Positions 1 through 11,214 of a stretch of 64,000 nucleotides of DNA are shown here, in pieces. Below the pieces are notes generated by a model. The model was not told the DNA's origin and ran no database searches. It saw nothing but the letters and a program-made list of their open reading frames with translations. Position numbers and translations under genes: made by a program. How positions within the stretch are numbered: position 1 is the stretch's first letter; every line of letters starts with the position of its first letter. This DNA is from Vandiemenella viatica (taxonomy: Eukaryota; Arthropoda; Insecta; Orthoptera; Morabidae), in contig JARYHS010013630.1 of assembly GCA_031002005.1 (NCBI GenBank), forward strand, positions 26,999,112-27,063,111, given 5' to 3'.

Positions 1-351
1 TCCGCTTGCTCTGGAGACGTAGCTTTCGGGCGACTACTGTGGTGTCGCTGGAGAGCCGCTGTTGGTCGTCCGCTCACCTTCGCTGCGCTTGCCGCTCTGG
101 CCTAACCGCGAATGCACTAGTGACGCAGCTGCACCGTGGTGGCAGCTGGGTGCAAAAGATAGGCGCACCTTGGACGACCGCTCGCCTTTCCTGCGCGAGC
201 GTGACTGAACCATACCGCTTCCTGCAGGTTGGTCCTGCGATTGCGACGCAGCTGCGCCATGCTGGTGGCTCGGTGCAAGCCGCGAATCCGTCGGGATGTA
301 TAGCTCGGACCTGCCTCCTCCGCTGCGCTTAGAGGACTGGGAGCCAGGAGC

Positions 352-353
<2 letters not shown>
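1..353. repeat. GC-rich imperfect tandem repeat
   Basis: Much more GC-rich than its surroundings. A block of roughly 100-125 bp recurs imperfectly: the string GACGCAGCTGC, followed by a purine/GTGG-rich stretch ending in GGTGCAA, occurs near 133 and again near 247, and CGCTCRCCTT occurs near 73 and 181. No reading frame here resembles a known protein. It may be satellite-like or part of a repeat that starts outside the window. Confidence 0.5.

Positions 354-384
<31 letters not shown>
354..384. repeat. (GT)n microsatellite
   Basis: An uninterrupted run of about fifteen GT dinucleotides. It abuts the 3' end of the minus-strand Jockey LINE to its right. Confidence 0.95.
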
Positions 385-385
<1 letters not shown>

Positions 386-401
386 ATCTCAGTGGCTGGG
401 C

Positions 402-3400
402 TTACAATCCTCCATATTGATATCCATACAGTAAGAACGGTTGGATTAGTGATTTGTATATCCGTATCTTGGTGCTGGTTCCGAGGTTGTTGCTACGGAG
501 TACTGGGGCCAGGTTTTGTGCTACTGCCAGTCCTTTTCTTCTGCTGTACATTATGTGTTCTTTGAAGAGAAACTTTTTGCCAATTGTTATGCCTAAGTAA
601 CGATGTTCATTTACCCCTTCTTTGTTCCTTCCCATTACGTTCAGCTGTCCTGGTAGGATGGGTCTCTTTTTGGTGAAATATATTCCAACGCACTTGTTGG
701 CTTTGATTTTAATCTTATTCTTGCGGCATCATTCCGTAAATTCATCTATTTCTCTTTGTAGGTGGATTATGTTAAAGTCGTGCCTGTTTCTGGTAGTATA
801 CATGCTAGTGTCATCTGCAAATTGTGCCTTCTTTACGTAAGGTGGTATGGGGGAGTTATTCACATATGCACTGAAGCATGGTGGTGCGATATTTTGACCC
901 CCTGTGGAATGCCCGTCGATATCCTATGAATTGATGACCTTTCACCATCTACTGACACAGAACCTTCGATCATTCAAGTAGCTTCCTATTAGCTTTATAG
1001 AGCAATATTTTATTTTGGTTTGTATGCTCAGCTTGAATATCAAGTTTTGGTGCCATACTTTGTCGTAAACCTTCTCGAGGTCAAAGAATACGGCAGTCAT
1101 GGACTTGCTGTATTTGAAATTCCTACTTATATCTTCAGTTATCCGTACTAGTTGGCTGGTCGGTTCAACTCGGCTCTGAAATTCAAACCGTTCCGCTTGG
1201 ATCGTTTTTTCTGCTTCAAGACTGACGTTTACTCATTTGATCAGCACTCTTTCCAGAACCTTCGAGGTTGAAAATAAGCTGATAAGGGTGGTAGGTTTCA
1301 ACAAATTGTTGGTCTTTACCTAGCTTAGGTATTGCTGATATTTTTTCAATTTGCCATATAGTCGGAAAATAGCATTGTAGTAGACCTGTATTGAAGATTC
1401 TTGTTAATAATACTTCGGCTTTCTTTGTTAGGTTTTTCAGATGTTGATTTCCTATTTTATCGTGCCCTGGTGCATGATAGCTTTTTGATGATCCTTCTGA
1501 CTTCACCTGGTGTTGTTGTAGCGAACGCAGTTGTTCGCTTGGCTCATAAGTTAAATATTTGTCAATTATGAAATGAGGACAGCAAGTAGCATGTTAAGAA
1601 ACCAGATAGAGGCATCGACCGAGGATTTAGAGCGCTGACAGTAGGGAAAAAGTGCGCAATGGTCGAGCTAAGGAGGACAGATGACGGCATGCATCGGCCT
1701 CATCATTGGCTACCATTTGCCCCTCCACTTTAGGACCTTAGTGGGAGGTGGTGTAAAAACCTTTGCACAGGTATCGGATAGTGTCTTGTCTTGTCTTGTA
1801 TTGTCTTCATCAATCAGTCGCAGCCAGCAACAGTCGGAGCAGAGGGGACGCAGACGTCGAGCCGCCGTCTGGCGGCCGTGGCCGCGGAGTGGCGCCGCAA
1901 ACGAAGGAGATGGACAGCGCATAACAGGTTGGCTCTGCTGTAGGTTATGGTTGGACATGGAAAGCCGTCATAGATAGGGAGCTAGGGTCCTCTACAATGT
2001 CTAAGATGGGGATTTGTGGTATAGATAATCACCCACAGTCGAAGAAGCTCTTGCTGTCCTCCAAGTAAATGTCACACCCATGCAGTTACAATAATCAACC
2101 TATTTGCAGTATTCAGTATATGTCATAGTAGGGTGCCTGAAGGCAGCCCAATAGCACCTTGCATATTCAGCATACCACTTGTATATTTTGTACAGTCGTG
2201 ATAGTAAATATTGTATATATGACATGTTTATGAAATCATTCACCCTGATGATCCTACCACGAATGTCTCACTCCGATCCCAGATCGACTGCTATGATCGA
2301 TCCTTACCCATTCGCTCATTCCTCTAATCGAATCTGGCCAAGTCTCCGCTCGGCCTGCTGCCAGGTTCGCCATAGGTCCCCATAGGTTTACCGGTGTCCA
2401 GGTGGGGGCACTACATTGTCAGCTAGGGCTGGTCCCTCGTTGGAGCTTGGAGGATCTCATCTGCTTGTCTTTCTATGTCTTCGACCACTTGTTGTTCTGC
2501 TATTGTCAGTTCTGCTGGTACATTCTGCATGCGCGTCGTTTCCTGATAAAATTTCTGCTTTTGCGAGTGGGGTGAAGCACTGTCCTGCTGGTCCATTGAT
2601 GGCTTTCTTGGCCTCTTGCGGTTGTTTCAGGGCTCGAATCAGCTGCCACGCATCTCTATTTTCGAGCACTAGTTCAGACATTGTATTTTCCCACTTTTCT
2701 GTTCGCCTCTCTTGCAGTAGGTCGCGGAGCTGTTTTGCGTATCGGTGATATCGCCGTCTGTCAGCGGGATCTCGATATCCTTGCCAGAGCTTCCTGTGTC
2801 TATTGCGTAAATATAGGAGATCCTCTATTATTGGAGATAATTCTTCTCGGTAGCTGTCGTGAAAGGTGGTGAAGACCGATGCTTTGTGCTCCGCTTGGTA
2901 TACTGTCTGATCAAAATGCTTATTGCATTTTCGATCCTGTCTGGTGTTGGTACATTATATGTGGGTTTGATTTTACTGTGGACTAGCCTCTTGAAATACT
3001 GCCAGTCTGCTTGTTTGATAGTGGTAGGTTTACTGTATGGTAGGATCCAATTTCGAAACTCCAGCATTACTGGTAAGTGGTCTGAGGAAAGTTCGTCCAT
3101 AATCTTTATTCCTATATGTTTTGTGATCTATTTTGCCAAGACGATATCCAGTATGTCTGGTTGTCCGTGGGCGTTAAATTGGATGTATGTGGGATCTTCC
3201 GGGCTGAAGATTTCGACGTTTCTGCTTTCTGCCAGTCTTAGTCATAATATTTCTTCTGGAGTTCCACATGAAATATTTGGCGTTTAGGTCCGCTCCTATG
3301 ATCACCTTGTTTCTTGCTGTTAGGCGCTCGTCCAGGTCCACTTCGTTTAGATTTCCGTTTGGGAGGAAGGTAGGCCGCAATCAGTGCAATATGGCCTTCT

Positions 3401-3705
3401 TGTGTGTGTATTTTAATTGCTGTGTCTTCTGCTTCTATAAGTTGTGTCGTCCTCAGTGGCTCGTGTGTGAGATTTTTCTTGACTATCACTGCTGTTCCGT
3501 CCCCTCACCTGCCGATTCTATCTGTTCGATAGACCTCGTAACCGGTGAGTTAGAAGCTGTCCCTCGATTTAAGGAAGGTCTCTGACACGAGGGCTATCTA
3601 TATTTCCTCTCGCTTTATGAATTCTAACAGTTTAGTTCATTTGTTCTTTATATTGTTATAGTTCTAGACAGCAATTTTCAGTTTGTCTTTTTGTCTGTGA
3701 GCCAT
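402..3705 (-). pseudogene. Jockey ORF2 pseudogene: endonuclease and reverse transcriptase
   Basis: The start is an ATG at 3705, followed by an endonuclease N-terminus (an N-Y-N-N-I-K-N-K motif, then SETFLK) that already has in-frame stops, one of them where the family has a Trp. The endonuclease continues through LIAAYLPPK (about 3370) to SSDHLPV (about 3080). The RT begins with TTPGEVRRIIKKL, which is cut by the solo LTR; its two halves meet once the insert is removed. RT motif A is AVFFDLEKVYDKVWH (about 1090), the catalytic FADD lies at about 815 and the thumb YLGITIGKK at about 595. Multiple frameshifts split it. The family function is target-primed reverse transcription. No active product is possible. 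Confidence 0.85.
1517..2415. mobile_element. Solo LTR (gypsy-like), 899 bp
   Basis: It begins TGTAGCGAAC and ends GGCACTACA, i.e. TG...CA termini, and is flanked by a TTGT duplication at 1513-1516 and 2416-2419. Removing it and one TTGT makes the surrounding Jockey RT frame continuous. It contains no coding sequence and a GC-rich middle (about 1810-1920). This is the expected product of LTR-LTR recombination of a Ty3/gypsy or similar provirus. Orientation is not resolved. Unrelated by eye to the LTRs at 52337 and 60803. Confidence 0.82.
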
Positions 3706-3779
3706 TAGACCATTAAACTCGCTACGCCTTCCCCGAGGGCGATTAGCTTACTCCATATCCCTTTGACACGTTTGAACTT

Positions 3780-5362
3780 GTTCTTTGTTTTCTTCAGCGT
3801 TTTAAGGAATTTCTGAAGGTCATTCCCGAAAAAGCTTGTGCTGTCGTCCTGATCTTCGTTGTCTTCATCCTCCTTTGCTCCCTGTTTCTCTGTTGTTTTT
3901 TTAGAACTGATGCTGTGTCCGCGTATGTTGTTTTTTCCTTGTTCCTCGTGGATTGGTGCTGGCTTTCTCTTGTACTTATTGTTCCACTGGTGGTTGGGTG
4001 CCCTTCCTTCTTCTTAAGTTTCTCTTTTTGGTTTTCTTTGTTGCGAACTGCCCTCTTGGATCGCAACAGCTACTGATATTTCGGGCATCCCTTCCAGGAC
4101 GCTACATGGTCTCCCAGACAGTTCATGTATTTTGCTTCTCTGTTTTGGGTAGCTTGTATTCTTTACTGTGATGTGGTTGGGCACACTTGACACATCTGCT
4201 TAGCAGCTGGCAATAGCTTGCCGTATGTCCGTGTCTTTGACATTTTGTACATTGTGAGGACCATATTGGCTTCTGTATCGTTCAATTGTTACTCTTGTAT
4301 ATAGAATTGCTAGTACGTTATAAATTTACTTTGCTTTCTTTCCAAACGGATGTGTCATGGTGAAGGTAACCAGTGGAATCAGTTCCCGCGTTCTACGCTT
4401 GAACTGGTGAACCGATGTCACCTCATATCCTTTCATGCACAAGTCTTTTTTAATTTCCTCAATTTTAGCTGATGCTGGAAGTCCCTTGATGACCACGCGC
4501 AGTGGTTTGGATTCAGACAGATGGTGGCTGTAAAAATTTATATTGTTTTGTTCAAAGAATATTTTGATTTTGATGTTGTCCTCTTTGCTTTCTGCGAAGT
4601 ACCTGATCTGTCCTGGCCTGAATCCCGCTTTTAGGTTTCCAGAAAGTATGCTTCTTAACTTCTCGTTCATGGCTATATAATTTGGTACTTCCTGGACCAC
4701 AAAGGGTGGCAGTCGTATTGTTGGTTTTTGTTCCTGGTTTTCTTCTTTGTGTCCTTCCTCTGGTGGTGGAGTGTTGTTTACGGCAGTGGGGAAAAACTGT
4801 TGTATGTAGTTATTCCAGGATTGTCTTGTTGTTGCGCGTCCCTTGGGTGCCTCGGTATTCGATTTCGTTTACTTTTCTGGGCTAGGAAGGAGGCTTCCTG
4901 TGGGGTTTATCCCTATTCTCGCTCGTTTTCAGTTTCTGTTTGTTTCTCTGTTGTTATCTTTCTGTTCTCTTCTTTGGCTAGGGGTTGTTGGTTTATATCT
5001 AAGGTATTCTTCATCTTTTGTGGTTGGAAAGTCCGCTTGGGTGTATTTTTCCTCTCGTTTGTTTGTGTTGCAGTTGCCGCTATGGCTTTCTGCGGTTTTC
5101 CATGTATCCGTTGGTTTTCTTCCTGTCCTGTTCTCTCATCACTGTCCTCATAGTATAAGTTACTTGAGGATGATATGTCGTTGTATGTAATTTCTTCGTC
5201 AATTTCAGATCTAGGCATATCGTTGTCACTGAACCAATTGCGGAAAAACCAGAACCCCGACCCTGGAAGTCTTGCACAAGACTTACGCGAAATATTATCA
5301 CCTTTCATGGACGAAAACATACGAAAGTTGCTAAATGCTCTCCGGCAAGGTGCTGAGTGCAC
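3780..5362 (-). pseudogene. Jockey ORF1 (gag-like) pseudogene
   Basis: The N-terminal part is a charged, low-complexity segment (4913-5362). It is followed by a PRE_C2HC-type domain (4326-4700; PLRVVIKGLP then GYEVTSVHQF) and CCHC zinc knuckles at 4171-4251 (CTKCQRHGHTASYC, then CVKCAQPH), which bind element RNA in this family. A Lys/Glu-rich tail ends near 3794. The pieces lie in different frames, so at least three frameshifts or stops separate them. Domain order matches Jockey ORF1. Confidence 0.82.
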
Positions 5363-5427
5363 TGCAAATACTTACAAATTAAGACGTACGGATAAACGTT
5401 ATATTTAATCTCCATTCACACATATAT

Positions 5428-7829
5428 TTACAAAACACTCACACACAAACACGTACAGACTTGTGCCTCCAATCCCGTCGGGGTATGATACTTAGATGGA
5501 GCACCATGCAAACATTCCATATAATCTTCTATTGAAAGTTTTTTTGTAACTGTGCGTGCCAGACCCTTGGCCCGGCTCGAGGTCTGGTCGGTCTCAAGCC
5601 GGAACGTGTATATTTTCGTCCTAAGACTCGCAAATTCCACAATCAGGGAACCATTCGCCTCATCTTTCATAACCACAACAACCTTCTCGTTATAGGGTTC
5701 TATATCGAAAAGATTGTTGAGTTTATAATCGGACGTGTCGAATTCATCCCTGTTGCGTCTCATCACTTCATACGGATCACAGCCATTCACCAAATAGATG
5801 AAACTGTCTGTGTCCATATAAAGTAATTTCGGGCGTATAAACTGCGGAATGGCGAATACATAGTGAAATCTGTGCATCCGCAGTTTAGACAGGTCGAGAA
5901 TTCACATCCCGACATAGACCGGCTTGTTGAAAAGTATCCTAACTTTAGCCATTTCCAGGGCCACAAAGACTTCTGTAAAAATAATTGCTCGTTTAAAGTG
6001 TGGTGATGCAACGTATTTGCGGGCACCACGTCGGCCCGCCCAGCTAGTACACAATTTCACGTCGCGGTGTTTTCTAATGTTCTCCATTGTTTTTCCGAAA
6101 ATTGAATTGTTCATAAGTTTGAGTTGGCTAAACGGCGAGAACACATATTGAGAGATATGTATTCTTTCAGCCACGGTGACTGGACAAAAGAAACGACGTG
6201 GTGTATTTTGGTCACCTGCAGCCCCAAGCCTACACATTGTTGGAGGACTCGGTAATGGAGAACATACCATACCTTGTTCTCCAACGTGGTCATCAGCTTG
6301 GGGAGGGTGGAACCTACGGGACTTTGTGGTCTGGACATGGTGACAGGTACGCTAGAAGGTCGTGCTTATCCTGGGGAATCGTCAGATCTACCTCCAAAAT
6401 TAAACCCGTAGACGAGTCGGCTGCAACGTTCTTGAAATCTATGCTAGCAATTTGCTCGGCTAGTAATCATTGAAACCCTCCGGAGGACAGATACTCTGAC
6501 ATAGCCCAGCCATACAAATTGTTTACTTCGAAGTACATGATAAAATTCTCAGGCGCATTGTGGTTGTACTCCGTCATGTACAGGTTATTTCCCTTGGCGT
6601 ACCTAAGGACGCACTGGCAAATACCTCCACGAATCCCATGTTGATATCAGTCAGAAGGTCCATTTCGTCACACGTGCTTCTTAACATAGCCTGCCACGAA
6701 ATGCCAGGGGCTGTAAAGTAGTGAGCTGGGTCCAGGGGGTATTTCCCCAAGCATACATCCCTAAATTTTTCAAACAGATCCGCAAGTAACCGCACATCTA
6801 TCTCCATGTACCGACTTGCATATTCACCCATGTTTTGGATCTGGAAAACCCGCCACACTTGTGTCGCGTGTTCGTAGTCATCGTCTGAAATTCCAGACTC
6901 CGACAACGAACTACAAAATTTTGACTTTGGAGGGAGCGTGGTTTCTTTGAGCTTCTCCATCGAATCCATGTATTCGTAAGGGAATACACCTTTTCGCTTC
7001 ACTAATTGGAAGTTCTCAGGATCCGTGAAATGCGCGCGGGTAATGTGCATGTCACGCTCCTCAAGGGTTCCAACCAGTTTCTCTAATGATGATTGCATGA
7101 AACGGTACGAGTCCAGGAACCATAATGTGACTGACGTACCCTTAATCTTTTTAGAAAACGAAATATAACGTTCAGTGTTGATGGATAGGACATCTATCCC
7201 ATCTTTATCGAGGCGTTCTAAAGCCCTAACAATGAAGTGCGCATCATACCCAGAGAAATTATGGAAAAATATGGGTATATACCTTTGAGCTGTAAATTAC
7301 AGTTATTGTCTGCAGCACCTCTGAATACACCTTTGATGTGGCAATGATCGCGAACCTTAAGGGACCCCGGTTCAATACCTTGACCACAGATGTGGCATAC
7401 CATAGCACGGTAAAATTCAGCTTCCTCGTCAGCTGTCATTACAAGAGGTCTAACCCTCTTGTAAATTTCATCAGCGTCATGGGCCAGTTTAACGAGTTGT
7501 TCAACTAGCCACTTCTCAGGGTTTTTCCCCAAGAATGAGTCAAATCGGTTCAGCTTACGACCTAGTATGCCGCTATAAAGGTGTGTGTTCCTAGAGTGCT
7601 GTGGAGTGAGAGGCGTTGGGTTGAGGACTGCACGTGTCATAGGGTTTCAACAAACATCCTAAGTCCGCCTAAACGACGAATGGTGCACGCTGTAGGTGCA
7701 CAAAATCCTCAAACTTTAAAGTTATGTCTTCGTTGCCAGGTAGGTCGACTCTGACAGCATCTACCCTTTAGAGCAATCTATCTCATGGAACAGTAAGAGA
7801 TCTTTGCTCCAGAACTGCTGCAGACATCG
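5428..7829 (-). pseudogene. Polinton/Maverick protein-primed DNA polymerase B, catalytic part (pseudogene)
   Basis: Read right to left it holds: an Exo I region (7640-7760) where the usual D-x-E reads ADLGCLL after a stop codon; a treble-clef segment (7300-7400) with CHIC, VRDHCH, RGAA and CN; Exo II FFHNFSGYDAHF (about 7260), reached only by a frameshift; Exo III YMEIDVRLLAD (about 6800); palm motif A at about 6516, reading YFEVNNLYGW with Glu where the family has Asp; motif [11 protein letters not shown] (6091-6120); and motif C YMDTDS (5803-5820). It ends in simple codons near 5430. The family copies Polinton DNA with a protein primer. At least four frame breaks plus the catalytic changes make this copy dead. 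No Polinton integrase, capsid or ATPase gene is visible in the window. Confidence 0.85.
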
Positions 7830-8339
7830 CACAGTGGGGCGAAATCTCAAAAAGCTGGCCAAAAGTCAAAAAATAAAGTTTTTATTTAGGGAATTTTAAG
7901 AATACAGCTGGGTAGACTGACTCCCAAAGTGTCTAACTTCATGGTTAGAATAAGTCCGAGGCTTGACGCAGATGCTGTACATCATTTGAAAGGTGACCGT
8001 TGAGCGAGCAACTATTGCGAGATACAAAGGAAGTAAATCAAGGGTTACTTTGAACTGGTGTAAAAGTTTTCAGTTTTGAGCAATTTTCATCATTCAAAAT
8101 GGACAGAGATCGTGATGGTGAGTACAATGTTTACATGTATTACAAATACATAAAAAACATTTTGAAGTTATTTATTTAATAAATAATTTTTAAACAAATT
8201 TGATCACTTAATTTGTATTTTTCTTTTTCAAAAATGAAAACAACTATAAGTTCCACAGAGTCCCACAACGAACCTTATTTTAACTTCATTCTCTACTATT
8301 TATCTATCGAAATCTTAAAAAAAAAAATCTGTTATTCCA

Positions 8340-8640
8340 CAATTAGTGCAGCTTAATTTATCTGCAGTTTACCGGTATTTGTTTTTGGTCTTTTTCAATT
8401 TCATGTGTAAATTGTAAGTTATTGTCATAGCTATTACTAATATTTAATTTATAATCAATTTTGTTTTTTGGTATTATTATAAAACTATCATCTACATATC
8501 TGAAATAACACATCATTTCAAAATCTAGCAGTTTAAAACATTGTTCTTCAAAATCTTGCATAAATAAGTCCACTAGAGTTGGATACACCTTTAGGTGTGC
8601 GAAATTTTTGGTTATAACTTAGTCTGTTATTGGCGAAATT
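8340..8640 (-). pseudogene. Penelope-like element RT fragment
   Basis: A 76-codon open stretch (8358-8588) contains an RT motif C of Penelope type, FRYVDDSFII (YVDD at 8487-8498), preceded by LFMQDFEEQC and followed by LQFTHEIEKDQ, the segment order seen in Penelope RTs. Nothing else of the element (linker, GIY-YIG nuclease) is visible nearby. It lies inside the Transib-like element, either as an older nested insertion or as captured sequence. Confidence 0.65.
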
Positions 8641-8937
8641 AACTTAATTAATACGATATACTGAAGAATACCAGACGAAATTAACTTCCTCTTTTTAAAT
8701 AATCTTTAAAAATACCTATATATATGGGGTTACTTTTAAATAGATTTTATGGGATATAAAAGGCTTAATACAAGTTATATTTTATTGCTCCAGAATCTGC
8801 TGGTCCAACCAACGAGAGCGACGATAAAGTTGGCTTCATATGAAAGGAAATAGGAATGTATAGTACACCACATTTTTATCCACAAAAATTTATAATTCAA
8901 ACATTTTTCAATTTTTGAAACCTATTTAAATTCTAAC

Positions 8938-9182
8938 CCTTTTTATTTTAATCTGCCATATTGAATCCGCCATTTGTTCTTTTTTTCATTGTTAACATTG
9001 GAATCGATATCAGCGAGCTTATTAAACCCTGTATACGAATTTGTATGACAATTGAAACATTTTTAATTTTTAATCCGCCATATTGGATCCCCTGGATTTT
9101 TTTTTTTTTTTTTTGGAGTTTTGACATTGGAATCGTAATCAGCGTGCTCAAAATAGATTTTGTACAAAGTTTCATTAGACTT
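8938..9182. repeat. Two ~120-bp tandem units inside the Transib-like element
   Basis: Units at about 8938-9058 and 9059-9182 share GCCATATTGRATC, GACATTGGAATCG/AACATTGGAATCG and ATCAGCG in the same order. The second contains a T-rich tract (9099-9115). They lie just inside the right terminal repeat, as subterminal repeats do in many DNA transposons. Confidence 0.6.
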
Positions 9183-9238
9183 GGATAATGTTTTCATATT
9201 TTGACCAGCTTTTTGAGATTTCGCCCCACTGTACATCG

Positions 9239-10290
9239 GTCACAAATGTGAACTTCACATACATGATTTGATATAAAGGATCTAACTAACCGTGATATGT
9301 TTTTGATCCAGCAGTAATGGAATTTTCCACTACCATAAGAAATCAACAACATGTTTGTGTGTTTATTCCGTTTGTCTGCAGTTAGATGGAGGGGTCCAAC
9401 TACAATATGCTTATCTTTACTAATTTCGTCTAGACCGAATACATTAATTGAATAGTCTGGATTCTGCCTCTCAAATTTGGAAATGTCTGAAAGTTTCACT
9501 GGAAACTCAATGTTATTAAAATCGAAAGTGTAGTTGGAGCGTACTTATTTTATAAGTATAAACACTTTCGGATTTTTGTTTGGCACCTTTACTTGAGATG
9601 CAAGAATCGTCCATAGAAAACATAGTTCATCTTTGTTCTCAACATTAACTACTGCCTTCTTTCTAAGGATATCGAGTGGCAGAGCAAGATAGGAAGACCC
9701 TCGATAGAATGACTCAAATTTTGAAATGTTAACGTCAAGGGACATGATTCTATCAAGAGTTTTGCCACTGTCCCGGTCTTGAAAAATTACTGAATATTTT
9801 CATGATCTCCGGACTCACATAGACCCCATACCAATCAGACAAGGAAGTACTATTTGTGAATCTGGCGCATCTTTCTTAAAAAGCACATTCGGGTGGTTTC
9901 TAAATGATGATCCTTCTGTAATTTAAAGTCGATAATCATTCCAACCTGAACTTTTGCGGCCGGAGTGGACGAATTATTGACTATTCCACGAATTTTATTT
10001 TCCTAAAGCTCAAAGCATGCATTGATGAAGTTAGTTGGTTCTTTAAAGTTTTCATTATTTCTAATGGTCCCGGAATATATTCTACTAGCAAAAGCACTGT
10101 CCCTGTCTTCAATGGTTTAGCCCGTTGCACTCGACTTGCCTATTACATTGGTTGATGTTGTGATCTGTCTGAAACTGTTTGAAGTGGATGGATGACCCAG
10201 CTGTTAATGGCTGGGTTTGCGTAAGTCCTGTTCCGGATATTGTTGGACTCTGTACTGGAGTAGCAAACGAGCTCGTTTGTGAATCGAATC
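9239..10290 (-). pseudogene. Polinton DNA polymerase B, N-terminal part (pseudogene)
   Basis: Right to left: FQDRDSG (about 9775), then ISKFESFYRGSSYLALP and CFLWTILA (9545-9745), then INVFGLDEIS, VVGPLHL, HYCWIKNISRLVRS and ICDRC (9239-9499). This is the conserved N-terminal region of Polinton-type protein-primed polymerases, which precedes the exonuclease domain. It is split across frames by small indels near 9520 and 9770, and its 3' end is cut inside the zinc-finger-like ICDRC motif by the Transib-like insertion. The upstream part (9780-10290) is Ser/Thr/Gln-rich and only weakly recognisable. Confidence 0.78.
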
Positions 10291-11173
10291 CTGGAACACA
10301 AAAAAAGTAGTTATGTTGTAATACCAAATAAATACGTTAGCAAATTGATAATATAACTTAGTAATGCCAAAAAAACAAACCAATACTCCTGATACTCCAT
10401 ATCGGTAGCAGTGGTGGTAGGCCTGTCGACTGTAACCCTGACGATGTTGGTGCCAGACTCCATATCGGCTGCCCAGTCAAAGCCGTATGTAAATCTGATC
10501 CTGTAACATAAAAAATATGCAGTAACGACAAATGAACAAGTTATAAAGAAAAGCAAGGATATAAAGTAAAACTCACCAATAGTTTCTAAGACTCCAGTTT
10601 GGGTGGTCCATTGACGGCTTGTGCTGAGGAGTCGATAGCCCCGATTCGGTAGACGCCAAATTCCAGATCGGCAGCACAGTCCACTGTGAAGTTGGCAATG
10701 GCAGGGTGTTAGATTCTGAGAAAAAAGGTTAGATTAGAAAGGAAAGCAAATTTAAGTAGTAACGTTAAGGATGTGTATTTACCGCTATTCATTCTCCTTC
10801 GTTTTGAGGAAGGCATTGTATCCTCCTGGATGTTCCTTTCTACATCTGCTTGACAGTCGGTTTTTATCAAATTCTCCCAAACACGTTGACTATCTGGAAA
10901 ACAAAACAAAATATAACAATTAATTACTTTCTAACCAGTTGGGATATTATGGTAGTATTAAATATTACACTTACCATCTCCTTGATGGAAATAGTTCAGG
11001 CAGATCAAACTCTTGGGAGGACATAGCAGTAGCATCTGTTTGTACTGTCCGTATTCATAACACATTGGCAATCTGGGAACAAAAAGAAAACAATTAATTA
11101 CAATCTAACCAGTTAGAATATAATTATAAATATTACACTTACCAGTATCCTTTAGTTCATCAAGATCAGACAT
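10291..11173 (-). pseudogene. Putative 5' exons of the Polinton polymerase gene, with five short introns
   Basis: From an ATG at 11173 (M-S-D-L-D-E-L-K-D-T) there are five intervals with GT donors and AG acceptors: introns 11073-11142 (70 bp), 10894-10974 (81), 10716-10782 (67), 10501-10576 (76) and 10291-10380 (90). Exons are 11143-11173, 10975-11072, 10783-10893, 10577-10715 and 10381-10500, then exon 6. Splicing keeps one frame open through exons 3, 4 and 5 and about 50 codons of exon 6. Exon 3 encodes VWENLIK and a basic KRRR. Introns 1 and 2 resemble each other, and exons 4, 5 and 6 begin alike, suggesting local duplication. Exon 2 seems to hold a frameshift. The exon function is unknown to me. 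Confidence 0.5.
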
Positions 11174-11214
11174 GGCAAAGGGCTATGGTGTTAACTGTAC
11201 GAGACGAAGCAAGA

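Larger units (their letters stand above)
400..5400 (-). mobile_element. Jockey-clade LINE, near full length, decayed
   Basis: A two-frame non-LTR retrotransposon reading right to left: ORF1 (gag-like) at 3780-5362 and ORF2 (endonuclease plus reverse transcriptase) at 402-3705. The order is that of Jockey elements. It is interrupted by a solo LTR at 1517-2415 and carries stops and frameshifts throughout, so it is dead. Related, more degraded pieces lie at 11390-14330 and 19090-20120. The right edge abuts the Polinton polymerase pseudogene at about 5410; I could not identify a target duplication. Confidence 0.85.
7830..9233. mobile_element. Transib-like non-autonomous DNA transposon, 1.4 kb
   Basis: The left end begins CACAGTGGGGCGAAATC; the right end is its inverted copy, finishing ...CGCCCCACTGTA, with about 30 bp of near-perfect terminal inversion. 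It is flanked by CATCG at 7825-7829 and 9234-9238. Removing the element and one copy restores the polymerase codons C-D-R-C-L-Q-Q-F, which proves insertion. The 5-bp duplication and the CACWRTG-type terminus are Transib traits (from family knowledge); the last right-hand base departs from the heptamer. An equally valid reading is a 6-bp duplication, ACATCG, with ends one base different. It encodes no recognisable transposase but holds a Penelope RT scrap and a tandem repeat. Confidence 0.72.

Noticed and set aside
34..387. Long open frames on both strands across the GC-rich start of the window
   Set aside because: Low-complexity peptides, including a His-Thr run from the GT microsatellite; no protein similarity.
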